A DNA stretch of 64,000 nt from Peromyscus leucopus. Its lineage: Eukaryota > Chordata > Mammalia > Rodentia > Cricetidae. The notes below the pieces were generated by a model, which saw only the letters and a program-made list of their open reading frames with translations, did no database searches and was not told the DNA's origin. The translations under genes were made by a program, and so were the position numbers. Positions 35,180 to 46,098 of the stretch are shown piece after piece (the stretch's first letter is position 1; each line of letters begins with the position of its first letter). Where the stretch lies: assembly GCF_004664715.2 (NCBI RefSeq), contig NC_051068.1, positions 51,997,453 through 52,061,452 on the forward strand. Reading direction: 5' to 3'.

Positions 35180-36129
35180 CTAGTGTCTTCTTCAAATAAC
35201 ATCCCCAGTGTTTTAACATTTTTATTCTTGTCTTTCATTTACTCATTTGGGTTAGTTTCTGCATGCTTTATTTTACAGATGATACTGTGAACTGAATTGT
35301 TTTCCTGCTCTTTTTCTCAGAATTTTCATTTTATGTGTCTATACAAAAGCTATTGATTTTGGTAGGTAGTTTTTGCATCCCACTATGTTTCTGCAAGTGT
35401 CAGAACTATGCAGTAAATGGATTCCAGAAGGTCTTTTATGTTAATAATTTGTCAATAAGCATAATTTGACTTGTTCCCTTCCTAAATGTGCATTCTTCTT
35501 TCTATTACCTTAGCACCCCTGCTACTACTCCAAGATACTAAATAAGAGTAAGGAAAGTATACACCCCTATCTTGTTGTAGAAAAAATGCTTTCAAATTTT
35601 CTCCCTTTAGTATGGTGCTGAATATAAAGTTGGTGTATTGTAACTCTTTTCTATTGAGGTTAGTTCCTTTTGCTCCTTGTTTCTTCTATTCTTTTAGCAC
35701 AAAATTATATATGCTGTATTTTATCAAAGGCACATTGTGTGCCTATTCTAGCAGTCAGGTTTCAAAGTAATCCTGGCTTGACAGAAGGACTTTGAGAGTG
35801 CACCTTTTTATTTTAGGAATGAGTTCAAGATTCTAGAAGCTATTGATGTAAAGATCTGGGGAGATTGGCAGTAAATTGGCCTGGTCCTGGCCTATTCTCT
35901 GTTTAAAGACACTAGATTGTTGCTACAATGTCATTGATCATTGTATATCTATTTAGTCTATTTATATTTTTTATTTAATATTGGTGCATTATATGTGTCT
36001 AGAAATTGGCCTATTTCTTTTATACATTACAGATTTTTATAAATATGTTTTCAAATTATTTTACAACAGTGCCAATTTAATTCTAATTTTATTAATTTGG
36101 GCCTTCTGTTATTGGTTAGTTTGTCTAAG

Positions 36130-36180
<51 letters not shown>

Positions 36181-36360
36181 TATCTTTTTCAAGAACCAAA
36201 TATTTATTTCATTGATTCTTTGAACTGTTCTATTAGGTGCCATTTCATGAATTTCTACTCTCATTTGTATAATTTGTTTCCACCTAAAGATTTTTAAGTT
36301 TGTCTTCTTTTGACTTATCTATGGCTATGGGGTACATATTATTTATTTTAGATTTCTCTT
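35180..36360 (-). pseudogene. Ancient L1 ORF2 fragment, antisense
   Basis: The minus-strand order matches part of L1 ORF2 around the reverse-transcriptase region: 'tgctttcaaattttctccc' plus 'tttagtatggtgctg' (compare 58455-58490), and 'caagaaccaaatatttattt' with 'cattgattctttgaactgtt' (compare 59278-59310). Divergence is much higher than in the 56-62 kb L1, with many stops, so it probably predates the rodent-specific L1s. A TA repeat has expanded inside it. Confidence 0.65.
36133..36177 (+). repeat. (TA)n microsatellite
   Basis: About 22 uninterrupted TA units inside the ancient L1 fragment. Produces Tyr-Ile repeats in chance frames. Confidence 0.97.
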
Positions 36361-36863
36361 AGTTAAATTTTTGAATGACAGGGTCTCACTCAACAGAATG
36401 AATAATAAAGCAAAATTTATGAATTAGTACAATTAATATTACAGTTTACCAGTGAAATAGACCCTAGATTATCTTATTTTATATAACAAATGATGAGGTT
36501 TACCAATACAATGGACTGTAGATTATCTGCTTTGGGTTTTGATTTTTGGTAACATGTTTGATATATGTTGTTCAGCATCAAGATCAAATATTGCACCACA
36601 ACCTCTCACATGCAAAAAGAACAAAATGTAAAAAGTGAGAATAATTTCCAGTACAAATTAATTTTTCAGACCATCATAAAATAAAAAAAAATCATTAAAT
36701 GAAATATTCCTACTTCAAAACAATCCACAGTTAAGTATGAGTAGATATCTGGAGATGTAGTATGGGAACAGATCAGATAGTAAAGCTCTTCGTTTGATCC
36801 CCAATAATAGAAAATAGTTAGATGAAATTAACAGAATATGTATCACTGTGTTAGATAACGAAT
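36361..36863. other. AT-rich DNA, nothing recognised
   Basis: No identifiable feature. Confidence 0.5.
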
Positions 36864-36987
36864 GAAATGACATTTTAGAAAATAAAGATATTTTTTATTT
36901 TGTTTTTATAAAATATTTTAAATTTGAAATGACATTTTAGAAAATAAAGATATTTTTCATTTTGTTTTTATAAAATATTTTAAATTT
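36864..36987 (+). repeat. 62 bp tandem duplication, two copies
   Basis: Copy 1 spans 36864-36925 and copy 2 spans 36926-36987, each starting GAAATGACATTTTAGAAAAT. They differ at one base (T versus C in the T-rich run). The junction is seamless, so this is a recent local duplication. Confidence 0.95.
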
Positions 36988-36989
36988 TT

Positions 36990-37150
36990 CTTTTTTTAGT
37001 TCTTAAAAAATTTTATATAATGGGTTTTTACCACATTCACCCCTTCTTCCAATTCCTCCCAGTTCCAATCTCCCACTTTTCTACCCAAAAATCATTGTGT
37101 TATTTTTTCCACACTCATCAGTCTGAAGTGTGTTGTCCAAATACTTTTGA
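36990..37150 (-). mobile_element. Old L1 3' terminus, antisense
   Basis: Text 'attttatataatgggttttt', 'cacattcaccccttcttcc' and 'attcctcccagttccaatct' mirrors the pyrimidine-rich reverse of old rodent L1 3' ends. Short and diverged. Confidence 0.45.
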
Positions 37151-37473
37151 ATATGTGGTTTCATCTAGATCATAGTTGACCTAGCAGAAGCAGCACTATT
37201 AAACAAAATTGACTTGCATTCTCCCAGCAGGTTTTATTTACCAAGGGCTCTTTGGCTAGGGGTACAATTTGATGTCCATCTCTCCTTTCTGTGCTGAGGT
37301 TTGGTCTGAATTTAGTTTACACAGGGCTTGCATGCGATTTCATAACACATATGAGTTCAATTGTGTGGCTGCCCTGTTGTGTATGGAGGATACTGTTTTC
37401 TTGTATTCATTTACTGCTTCTGCTGTAGTGGTTAGCTATTCTGTCATTGACCTTGAAGCACCACCCCTAGAGA

Positions 37474-37716
37474 TGTAGCAGGTAACTGCTCCACCTGCCT
37501 ATGACCTTGAAGTACATGCCCTTGGGGAGTACCCTTAAGACCTGAGATGCACATAGGCAAGGCTCTTCTCTCACTCATGGTTTTTGGAGAGGAGACTGAG
37601 TCAGGAGGCCTGAACAGCATTCCAGAACCTGCAACTACTCTGTTATATACAGTGATTTTCCCCCTAATAAATTCCTTTACCCATTAAACAGATTCCATTG
37701 ATTCCTCATTACACCC
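37474..37716 (+). mobile_element. Possible LTR fragment
   Basis: Starts TGTAGCAGG, ends CATTACA, and has an AATAAA-type signal (about 37667) about 50 bases before the end, as an LTR would. The phrase 'agtacccttaagacctgaga' recalls a rodent ERV LTR. No target-site duplication was seen. Confidence 0.35.
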
Positions 37717-38250
37717 TGCCTTTTACTATCTTTCTGTTTCCTATCATATATTAATCCCTGGGTCTTGGAAAGAGAAGATGCAGCATAGGTATGCCACTTA
37801 GGCCAGTCAGCTTATTGTCTTTTGTTCTATGCTCTTTGTCCATTGTAAGTTTCTTTGTTAATCAGCATTTATTACTTATAAATGAAATGTGATACATACT
37901 TGTATAAGGGTTTAGAAATGAATTAATATATACCAAGTCATTAGTGGTCAATTTAATATCATATAAATTTAGTGGAATAATAATAATATGTTCTCTGCTA
38001 GGGCCCATAATGTGCTTAGTCAAGAGTTATTGATCGTGATGATGGATCAAGGTATGAGTTACAACTAGTAGAATAGGCATTATATCTAATTAGAAAGTGG
38101 TGGTCACTATTGCACCAGATGACATGTCTTGCCAGGACAGTTTTTGGTGTATCCCACCAGGTTCACTACTGGGTAAGACTGCTGGTTCTCTTTCTCCTCT
38201 AATAGTGTGTGTAACACCTTCTATAACTATAAAATATGACCAGTAGGGAT
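37717..38250. other. Possible old L1-type UTR sequence, otherwise unrecognised
   Basis: From about 37990 phrases such as 'ttagaaagtggtggtcacta' and 'gtgtatcccaccaggttcac' recall an old rodent L1-type 3' UTR. It is the target into which the next L1 inserted. Confidence 0.35.
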
Positions 38251-38925
38251 GAAGTTTGTAAGTCTTTTTTTTATTTAATTTTATTTTATTTTACAATTCA
38301 GTTCTACATATCAGCCACGAATTCCCTTGTTCTCCATCCTTCTGCTCCCCTCCCTTTCCACCCAGCCTACCCCCCATTCCCACCTCCTCCAGTGCAAAAC
38401 CTCCCCCAAGGACTGAGATCAACCTGGTAGACTCAACATGGTATGTACTCACTCATAGGAGGATACTAGATGTGGAACAAGGATGACTGGACTGCTACTC
38501 ACAACACCAGGGAGGCTACCTAGAAAACAGGACCCCAAGAAAGACACAGGGATCACCCAATGATGGAGAAATGGATGAGATCTACATAAACATCCTGGAC
38601 ATGAGTGGGGGTAATGAAGGGCGAGGGTCAAGGGAAAGAGAGGTTGGGGGAGCAGGAGATCCCAACTGAATCAAGAACAGAGAGGGAGAACAAGGAATAG
38701 GAAGGAGACCATGGTAAATGAAGTCCACATGAGAATAGGAAGAAGCAAAGTGCTAGAGAGGCCCACAGAAATCCACAAAGATACCTCCACAATAGACTGC
38801 TGGCAATGGTTGAGAGGCAGCCCGAATTGACCTACTCTGGTGATGGGATGGCCAAACACCCTAATTGTCGTGCTAGAAACCTCATCCAATGACTGAGGGA
38901 ACTGGATGCGAAGTTTGTAAGTCTT
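38251..38925 (-). mobile_element. 5'-inverted (twin-primed) L1 with perfect 16 bp target-site duplication
   Basis: Between perfect copies of GAAGTTTGTAAGTCTT (38251-38266 and 38910-38925) lie a T-rich tail with 3'-most UTR in antisense (38267-38437) and, after an abrupt switch, the upstream 3' UTR in sense (38438-38909). The sense part starts at the ORF2 stop region and ends mid-UTR, so roughly 300 bp between the two parts is missing. This is a textbook twin-priming product. Minus-strand frames of 60 and 88 codons are UTR sequence. Confidence 0.95.
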
Positions 38926-40479
38926 ATAAAGAGCCACTTAATCATTCTAATTTCCTAAGATATCTAATTTGACTGCATGTGTCACGACAGATGAAGGATT
39001 AGTGAATATCCTCTGGACTTCACCTCAACTAACACATTCAGGCATTAGAGTATATATATATAGTCTGTATCAATGAAAGAGGGGTGAAAGATTGTGAGTT
39101 ACCATTTTTTTTGTAAGTTTCTGCCATCTGTTTTTGAGCTCTTGAACCATTGTATAAATATTTTGAACAGATTTAAAGCTGCAGGATATCAAAGTCAATA
39201 AGCAAAAAGCATCATAGTTTGAAGTAAAACAAATCAAAACAAAACATAAAACTACAAACTTCTGAACTCATGAAAGTAGTCTCCACCTCCCAATTTTGCC
39301 TTCGTTGGTAGAAGATGACAGCCTCTTAACATATCTTTATCCTACTGTAAGGATAATGCTTCATATCAATAAAAATAGAAACCAAACTCTGAGCCAGTCA
39401 TTTTTATCTGTTAAACAAATTATTTGCAACACTTTTAGTATTAAACTGAATTCTAGCTTTCATTGAACATTTAAGAAATGACAACAAGCAAGCTTGGGTG
39501 CACTGGAGATTCAAGCTTAATTATTTAAAAATACATGCAGTGAAGACCAGAGCTAGACTAGGTGGAATAAATTAATGCATATGGGCATTATACTCAGTTA
39601 TAAGTTCCCAGTTAGCCACCATCTTAATCATTAGAGGGATATATGGCAAAAAAATTTCCAATACTTTTATTTATATAATTCCCATTGTTAGTATATTTTC
39701 TATTCCCATGGTCTTTAACATTTATGAACTAAGTACATATTAGGGACATATGCTGCATTCTCATGGTTGAGAATCTGAAAAAAAATTATCTTACTCTTTT
39801 TTGTTTCTCTATTTCTATTCTATGTGCAACTACTCCTCTACTTCCAAATCCTTGTTCAAAATTGTTGTACCACAATATCCTCTGAATTGAAACATTTCCT
39901 CATAGGGAGTTGAGACAGAATCTAATATTTGGAAATAAACAAACAAACTTCTCAAGAGTGAAACATCAGATTCACCAGTCACTTCCTCACTGTTAAATAA
40001 GCAACAAACCACTGTTAGCAGAGAAGATGCTCTGACCTGTGGAATGGCATCCAAGTTGTACTGCGATCTCTAGGGATGCAGCATTTGTGTGTTGTCACCC
40101 TGACAGGGTGGGCTGACTTTCAGCTGTCTGTGCATTTCTAAAGGAACTCTTCACCTACTCTCTTATAAATAACTCCAAATATATGCACTGGTTAACAAAG
40201 CTAAAGTTGAGTTTCAAACGTTTGTTTTGTCAACAGCTCCCTATGAGGGTGAATAGACATTTATTTACTTCTGCCCAGGAAATGTCACACAATAAAAACT
40301 CTCTTTTTAAAAAAAAAAAAATAGCCAGGTTGTAAATAATAATCTATTTTAACATAGTATTATGCCTGGTTGTCCACCTTGTTCAGAGTAATTGTGTCTG
40401 ATAGTATCACAAATGGTGTCACATAGTTCTCTTTATTGGGAAGACAGCATCTTGATTTTTCCCCTCCAGTCTATGTATA
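38926..40479. other. AT-rich DNA, nothing recognised
   Basis: No gene or nameable repeat. The 74-codon minus-strand frame at 39830-40054 has no known domain. Confidence 0.5.
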
Positions 40480-40845
40480 TATAGTGTGCATGTATGTGTA
40501 AATATTCAAGTGTGTGTTCCTATGTGTTTGTGTAAATGTGATACACATGTGTAGACATAAATGTGGAGGTCCAAAATTGAATTTGGGATTTTCCTGGATT
40601 ATTCTCTGCTACAATCATTTGGATCACAGTCTCTCAGTTGAACCCACAGCTCACAAATAAGGTTTGTCTGACTAATCAGCTTGTTCCAAGGGTCTCCTAT
40701 CTCTGTCTTCTTATCATCAGGATTTCTGATGAGCTCCCAATATGATCCAACATTTTCATGGGTTCTGGTTTCTAAACTGTAGTCTTTAGGCTTGTATTGC
40801 TAGCACTTTAACTCATGAGCCAACTCCCCAGGACCCCAGAAAGTC
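40480..40845 (-). mobile_element. B4-family SINE, antisense, diverged
   Basis: GT-rich start (40485-40550), then a long diverged middle, ending with 'ttgctagcactttaactcat' and 'gagccaactccccaggaccc', the reverse of a B4-type head. Confidence 0.55.
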
Positions 40846-41389
40846 TACATCATGCCAAAATATTTTAATAGCATCCTATATCAAACTGACAGATTAATGA
40901 ACTGAGCTATGAATTCTTTCTTCATTACTGATCATAACCAAGCTTGCACACATTATCATTGGATGCTCTCTGAAACTAACTACAGAAGTGCACACACAGC
41001 ACTGTTGATTGCGACTGCTCCACACAGCTGTCTGTCATAGGTTTTCTGGTGGTCCTCAGTTAATAGTTATGTTATAGCACTTTTGTCTATGATAGTTTGT
41101 TAAGCTGTTGCTATAACTGCATGATCTACAATGTAACACATCTGACAAGAGCCGGTCACATTTGGCACTTTACCCAGGTAGCAACTGGAAATAATATGTT
41201 TAGGATCTCTGTAGTCACGAGGTGCAAAAGAAGAATAACAGATCATTAAAGTTGTATACCTTCCTTATATACACATACTTTATTTTTCCTTTATCACGCA
41301 CTAACTTAATATTGTCATTTTAGTTTAAGTTTCCCAAGTACCGCATTCCTTTGTGCCATAGTCCTGATATGCTATACCAGCTGTTCCTA
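40846..41389. other. AT-rich DNA, nothing recognised
   Basis: No identifiable feature. Confidence 0.5.
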
Positions 41390-41605
41390 CTCTAGACCAG
41401 TGGTTCCCAACCTTCCTAATGTTGCGAATTTTTAATGCAGTTCCCCATGTTGTGGTAACCCCAAACATAAAATTATTTTGTTGTTTCTTCATAACTGTAA
41501 TTTTTATACTGTTATGAATCGTAATGTAAATATCTGATTTACATATCTGATAGGTGAATCCCCTATGGGATTGCAACTCACAAGTTGAGAGACACTGCTC
41601 TAGGC
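41390..41605. mobile_element. hAT-Charlie-type nonautonomous element (URR1-like), 8 bp target-site duplication
   Basis: The element (41398-41597, 200 bp) begins CAGTGGTTCCCAACC and ends with its inverted form AGTTGAGAGACACTG. It is flanked by CTCTAGAC and CTCTAGGC, an 8-base duplication with one mismatch. CAGTGGTTCTCAACC-type ends and 8-base duplications define Charlie-type hAT elements. I recall this body as rodent URR1. It has no transposase. Confidence 0.85.
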
Positions 41606-41892
41606 TCTTTCAAAGTTGCCTATCGTAAACTGAGGTTTAAAGTAATCTTTCTGTGATGTATACAGTGTGAGAAGTTAGAAACTCCTTCTGGGCTCTAAGT
41701 TTCTTACCATGTTTTGGAATTGAATGAAAAGTACTAAATTATTTAGATGAGTCATAACCCAGTCCTGTTTGGTATATACCAAATTCTGATGCCATATGCC
41801 CCTTGAAGATCCTAGTGTTGGTTTAACATAGTTCAACATATTTTTCTAACGTGACTAATTAGGTACTAGCCATTTCATTTATACCTACCCCT

Positions 41893-42424
41893 ATTTTTTT
41901 TCCTTTTATTTTATTTTACAATACCATTCAGTTCTACATATCAGCCACGGATTCCCTTGTTCTCCCCCCTCCTGCCCCCTCCCCTTCCCCTTCCCCCAGC
42001 CCACCCTCCATTTCCCCCAGCCCACCCTCCATTCCCACCTCCTCCAGGGCAAATCCTCCCCCGAGGACTGAGATCAACCTGGTAGACTCAGTCCAGGCAG
42101 GTCCAGTCCCCTCCTCCCAGACTGAGCCAAGTGTCCCTGCATAAGCCCCAGGTTTTAAACAGCTAACTCATGCAATGAGCACAGGACCTGGTACTACTGC
42201 CTAGATGCCTCCCAAACAGATCAAGCCAATCAACTGTCTCACCTATTCAGAGGGCCTGATCCAGTTGGGGGCCCCTCAGCCTTTGGTTCGTAGTTCATGT
42301 TTTTCCATGCGTTTGGCTATTTGTCCCTGTGCTTTATCCAACCTTGGTTTCAACAATTCCCGCTCATATAAACCCTCCTCTTTCTCACTAATTAGACTCC
42401 CAGAGCTCTGCCCGGGGCCTAGCC
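41893..42424 (-). mobile_element. L1 3' UTR, antisense, 5'-truncated
   Basis: A T-rich tail at 41897-41930 and the C-rich mirror of the G-tract (41965-42060) are followed by the younger 3' UTR type in reverse, stopping near 'gggcctagccat' at 42424. The C-rich part holds a short local duplication ('cccccagcccaccctccatt' twice, at about 41994 and 42015). The 85-codon plus frame recurs in other copies. Confidence 0.85.
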
Positions 42425-44394
42425 ATAATTGCTTTGACCTAATAGCTCATGGAATAGTATGAAAGATATTTCCTTGTCTAGGTCTCTTAAATCATCTGAG
42501 AACAGCATAAGAGCAATGTTACACCTCTTAATAAATATATAAAAGTTCATTACTTATTTTATTCTGTTGCTCTGAAGAAAAAAAGTAAAGAAGGAAAGAT
42601 TGGTTGGGGCTATCCATAGTCATTTGCTCCAAAGTGCTTGAATTGCACATGACGCTGACAAGAACAAGTTGGAAGGGATAGCTGTTCATTTCATAGAGAA
42701 GCCAGTGGTAAGCAGAATATTTATTCTCCCTGGACTCCCAATTCCAAGCTCCCAATATCTTGATTCTTCAAGGTATATCCCATTCCTAAAGTTTCCAGCA
42801 CCTTCCCAAATATCACCACTGGCTACAGATCAAGCCCTAAGCATACTTCTCTGTTCTCTAAATGACAAAATGTCTACTGTGAGTCCTTTCAAATGACTTT
42901 GAGATGCTTGCAACCCAAACAAATGCAAGTTCTTTCCTTGGCTTTGTGCAAAAATAGTAACACCAGAACTCATTGTGTACATGTATAGCTGAGTTAATCT
43001 GCTCCACTGATTACCCTTCATTCTGCCTCAGCATCTAGAACTGACTCTAAGAGAAACAGATTAAAAGAGGAAATGTTTATTTTTGCACATAATTTAAGTC
43101 CAATGTTATTTGGCCTGATATGTTAGGATAGAACACCAATTTGGCAGGACTGTGTGTTAGGGTGGGGGCTGTTCACTCATTAGTGGAGGAAGATTACAGG
43201 ATTCCTTTGTCACAGAAGTTGGATTGTTTTAAGGGCAGATTGCTGAATTATTTGACTGTAAAATGAAAGTTTTCCTTCTTTAATCATTAGCTGAGCTCAT
43301 TGAGTACTTGCTGTGCCTCCATTTCCAGGGTTTAGTATGCTTTCAATTTGCTAAATTACATCACAGGAGGCAGATCTAATGAGAACTCACTTGGTCAGAT
43401 ATCTCTCATTCCACATAGACTAAATAGAAAAATGCAGATTATTCATGTGACAAGTATATTTGTTTAACATATAGAGAATCTTCAGTTAATACAACATCAG
43501 AATCACTGGGCTATTAGACCTGAGTTGCTCCTAGGCCAGATATTGTTTATTACTAATTCAATCTAACTTAGAGGTCAGAATGAAATGCTGAGTCCCTGGG
43601 TATCAATTGTAGATCAGTTCCTCACCCAAGTGTTTGAAATAATTTGTCAGGTCTTTTATCCCCCAACACATAATTATCTAAACACATTGATAGCAAATCT
43701 CTTTCGGGAAAAACTGGAGAATGGTCCTTGTATAATTGCTCTGGAGTTGCAATTTCATCCCCCTGGAATTCTGACTGACTGTCTACTTAATATGTATGAG
43801 TTCAAAAGTGACTCAGCTCTGAACACTTCACAAGAAATTTTGGCTATCTTTTTAAAAATCTCCCTTGACCATCTACCCTTTATTAGTTGAGTCTTCTTTT
43901 TATCTGTTTTAACTATGGTGAAGGATCGGTACCTCATTAACTACAAATTCATTTTGCCCTTAGGAAGGTCACTTAAGATTAACAAACTCTACAATTTTCA
44001 TAAGCCTACCTTTTCTGGCTGTCATTAATATTTTGCATCTCATACTTTTAATCGATCTGCCAGGTTTCTGAGCATACAACCACTAATATTTTCCCAAAAT
44101 GATACTACTTGATATCTGTTCTTAGAGAGATTGCTCATTTTTGGAAGTGTTTTAAACATAAGCAATTTTTGATAAAGCAACCAATGTCCTTCTTAATGAA
44201 GTTTCTCCTTTGTCATCACCATTTATCTTTCTGATGTGGTAAATATGAATTCTTTAAACCCTCCATTGAGCACAGTATGTTTATGTTTGTGTTTACTTTG
44301 TATAGTATATTTCTGGAAGTTACTGTTCCAAGATTTTGATTTCTTTCTGTCACCATCTGCTAGTAAACACTGGCAATTCTATCTCATTATGTGT
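42425..44394. other. AT-rich DNA, nothing recognised
   Basis: No gene or nameable repeat. Several frames of 60-101 codons exist, but none shows a domain, and the two longest overlap on opposite strands (43585-43937). Confidence 0.45.
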
Positions 44395-44600
44395 ATTAGT
44401 TTCTAGTTATTCTAGAAAATGACCATCAATTCCGAGGCTTAAAAAACAAATCTATTGCCTTAGTCTTCTGTAGTCTAGAAGTCTGAAAAGTATCATACAA
44501 GTCATTCATCCAAGTGGTTGCTTTATTTCTGAAAGATCTACTGAATAATCTATTTTCTTGACTTCAGCTTCAAGAGTTGTCCTGTTTTCAGGAATAGGCT
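44395..44600 (+). mobile_element. Possible ancient eutherian MaLR-type repeat
   Basis: The start 'tgtattagtttctagttatt' and the later 'ggcttaaaaaacaaatctat' and 'gtagtctagaagtctgaaaa' recall the opening of an ancient mammalian LTR-type repeat. Highly diverged. Confidence 0.35.
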
Positions 44601-44764
44601 CTTAACTGTCTTAGTCCAATGTTAAATTCAGGAAAAAATATAATCCAAATGTAAGCATTACTATTATCTTCCTAGTTCACTCTTCCTACAGTTTTAATGC
44701 CCTTTACAATCATAGTGTATTTTCTGGCATACTATGGAAAAACTTTCCAATTTAAATGTCAGAT

Positions 44765-45287
44765 GATTAAGAAAAATTTTTTCCTTTTTATATTAAAAAT
44801 TGATTTTTTGCCATATAACATATTCTGATTATGATTTCTCCTACCTAAACACTTCTCAGATCCTCCTCATTTCCCTTGGAATACTTGGATTTAAATGGTA
44901 TGTCTGCATCAAATACCCCCCCTCAGGTCTCAGGGAACCCTGCAGAAAAGGAGGCAGAAATATTTTAAAAGCCAATGGAGATGGAAAATACCAAAGAAAT
45001 AAGGCCTTATAAGAAGAGCAGGACAACATACATATGAGTTTACAGAGACTGTGGTCTGCATGGGTCTATAACAAACATGATCCCCAGCACTGAAAGAAGT
45101 GGACACAAGCCAATGGCTCAGATGCAGAGCTATCTCAAATTGGTAACTACTCAATAAGGAATCTGATTTTCTCTGGTGGAGTCTCACTGAGTATAGAATC
45201 CACTCTGAAGTCCAAGTTCTATGCCTACTAATAGATACCCAACACAAAACAAAGTAAATGACAATTTTGGATGTTGCTTTTTAAATT

Positions 45288-45331
<44 letters not shown>

Positions 45332-45575
45332 GTCTTATAATGCTTTGTCAGTTTGTTTTGTGTGAAGTTTTTTTTTTTGTTTTTCTTTTTAACTTAGCAT
45401 ATATATTATGTTTTCCAGTTTTGTGTTTTCATGGGATTTCTGTGTGTGAAGGTATGTGCTTTTTGTTTCTTATTCTGGATTGTTTTCATTTTATCTTATT
45501 TTATTTTATTTCTTTTTAGATGCTTATTTGTATTCTGATAAGACAAAGAAAGGATATTGATTTAGGGATGTGGTG
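44765..45575 (-). mobile_element. Old 5'-inverted L1 3' UTR
   Basis: 44765-44928 is the extreme 3' end of an old rodent L1 in antisense ('gccatataacatattctgat' block). 44929-45575 is the upstream part of the same class of UTR in sense ('cagggaaccctgcagaaaag', 'gagtttacagagactgtggt', 'ggtggagtctcactgagtat', then a long T-rich part). Together they are consecutive parts of one 3' UTR with the 5' part inverted. No duplication of the target is visible at this age. Frames on both strands are UTR. Confidence 0.6.
45289..45331 (+). repeat. (TATC)n microsatellite
   Basis: Ten perfect TATC units inside the old L1 3' UTR. Confidence 0.97.
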
Positions 45576-45950
45576 TTTCCCTCTTTAGCCCAGTAAGATG
45601 CATGTCAGTCTCAAAAGTCTGATTAATAATCATAACATCTTCATCATTATTTCATTCTTTTGTCACAGCCTATCATATTATACAGATGAGGTCATTTTGG
45701 GTTGCCAGTATTCTACATGCCACAATCAGTGTAGTCTATTTATTTTTGTCCAGTCCTAGTGATCTTCCTGGCCAAATTCCTGAACATTGAACCTTGTAAC
45801 CTCCTTCGGAAGTCTACTATTTTTCAGTTGAACATTGGGCTTGGTCCTAATTGCCCATTGCCTTCTCATGGTTGATATAGATATATAGGAGGACATGGAG
45901 ATGATAAGATAAAAGGGTAGATTAATGAACCTACTTTTAAAGAACAACTT
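45576..45950. other. AT-rich DNA, nothing recognised
   Basis: No identifiable feature. Confidence 0.5.
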
Positions 45951-45951
45951 G

Positions 45952-46027
45952 TTTAAAATGTTGTACATTGGTATAGATTTTAGTTTATGTTTAAAATGTT
46001 TTACATTGGTATAAATTTTAGTTTACT
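45952..46027 (+). repeat. 38 bp tandem duplication, two copies
   Basis: Units 45952-45989 and 45990-46027 both start TTTAAAATGTT and contain ACATTGGTATA; they differ at about three positions. The copy at 15.9 kb has one unit, so the duplication arose in this copy. Confidence 0.9.
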
Positions 46028-46056
46028 GATACAAACTTGAAGTTAATTTTGTTATA

Positions 46057-46060
<4 letters not shown>

Positions 46061-46096
<36 letters not shown>
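46061..46096 (+). repeat. (AT)n microsatellite
   Basis: Eighteen AT units. The equivalent position in the 15.9 kb copy has only short TATGTATA-like text, so it expanded here. Confidence 0.97.

Positions 46097-46098
<2 letters not shown>

Noticed and set aside
37474..37716. Complete solo LTR with target-site duplication
   Set aside because: TG...CA ends and a polyadenylation-like signal are present, but no flanking duplication was found, so kept only as a possible LTR fragment.
45289..45331. TATC array considered as a protein-binding operator array
   Set aside because: Plain tetranucleotide microsatellite inside an old L1 UTR; no supporting context.
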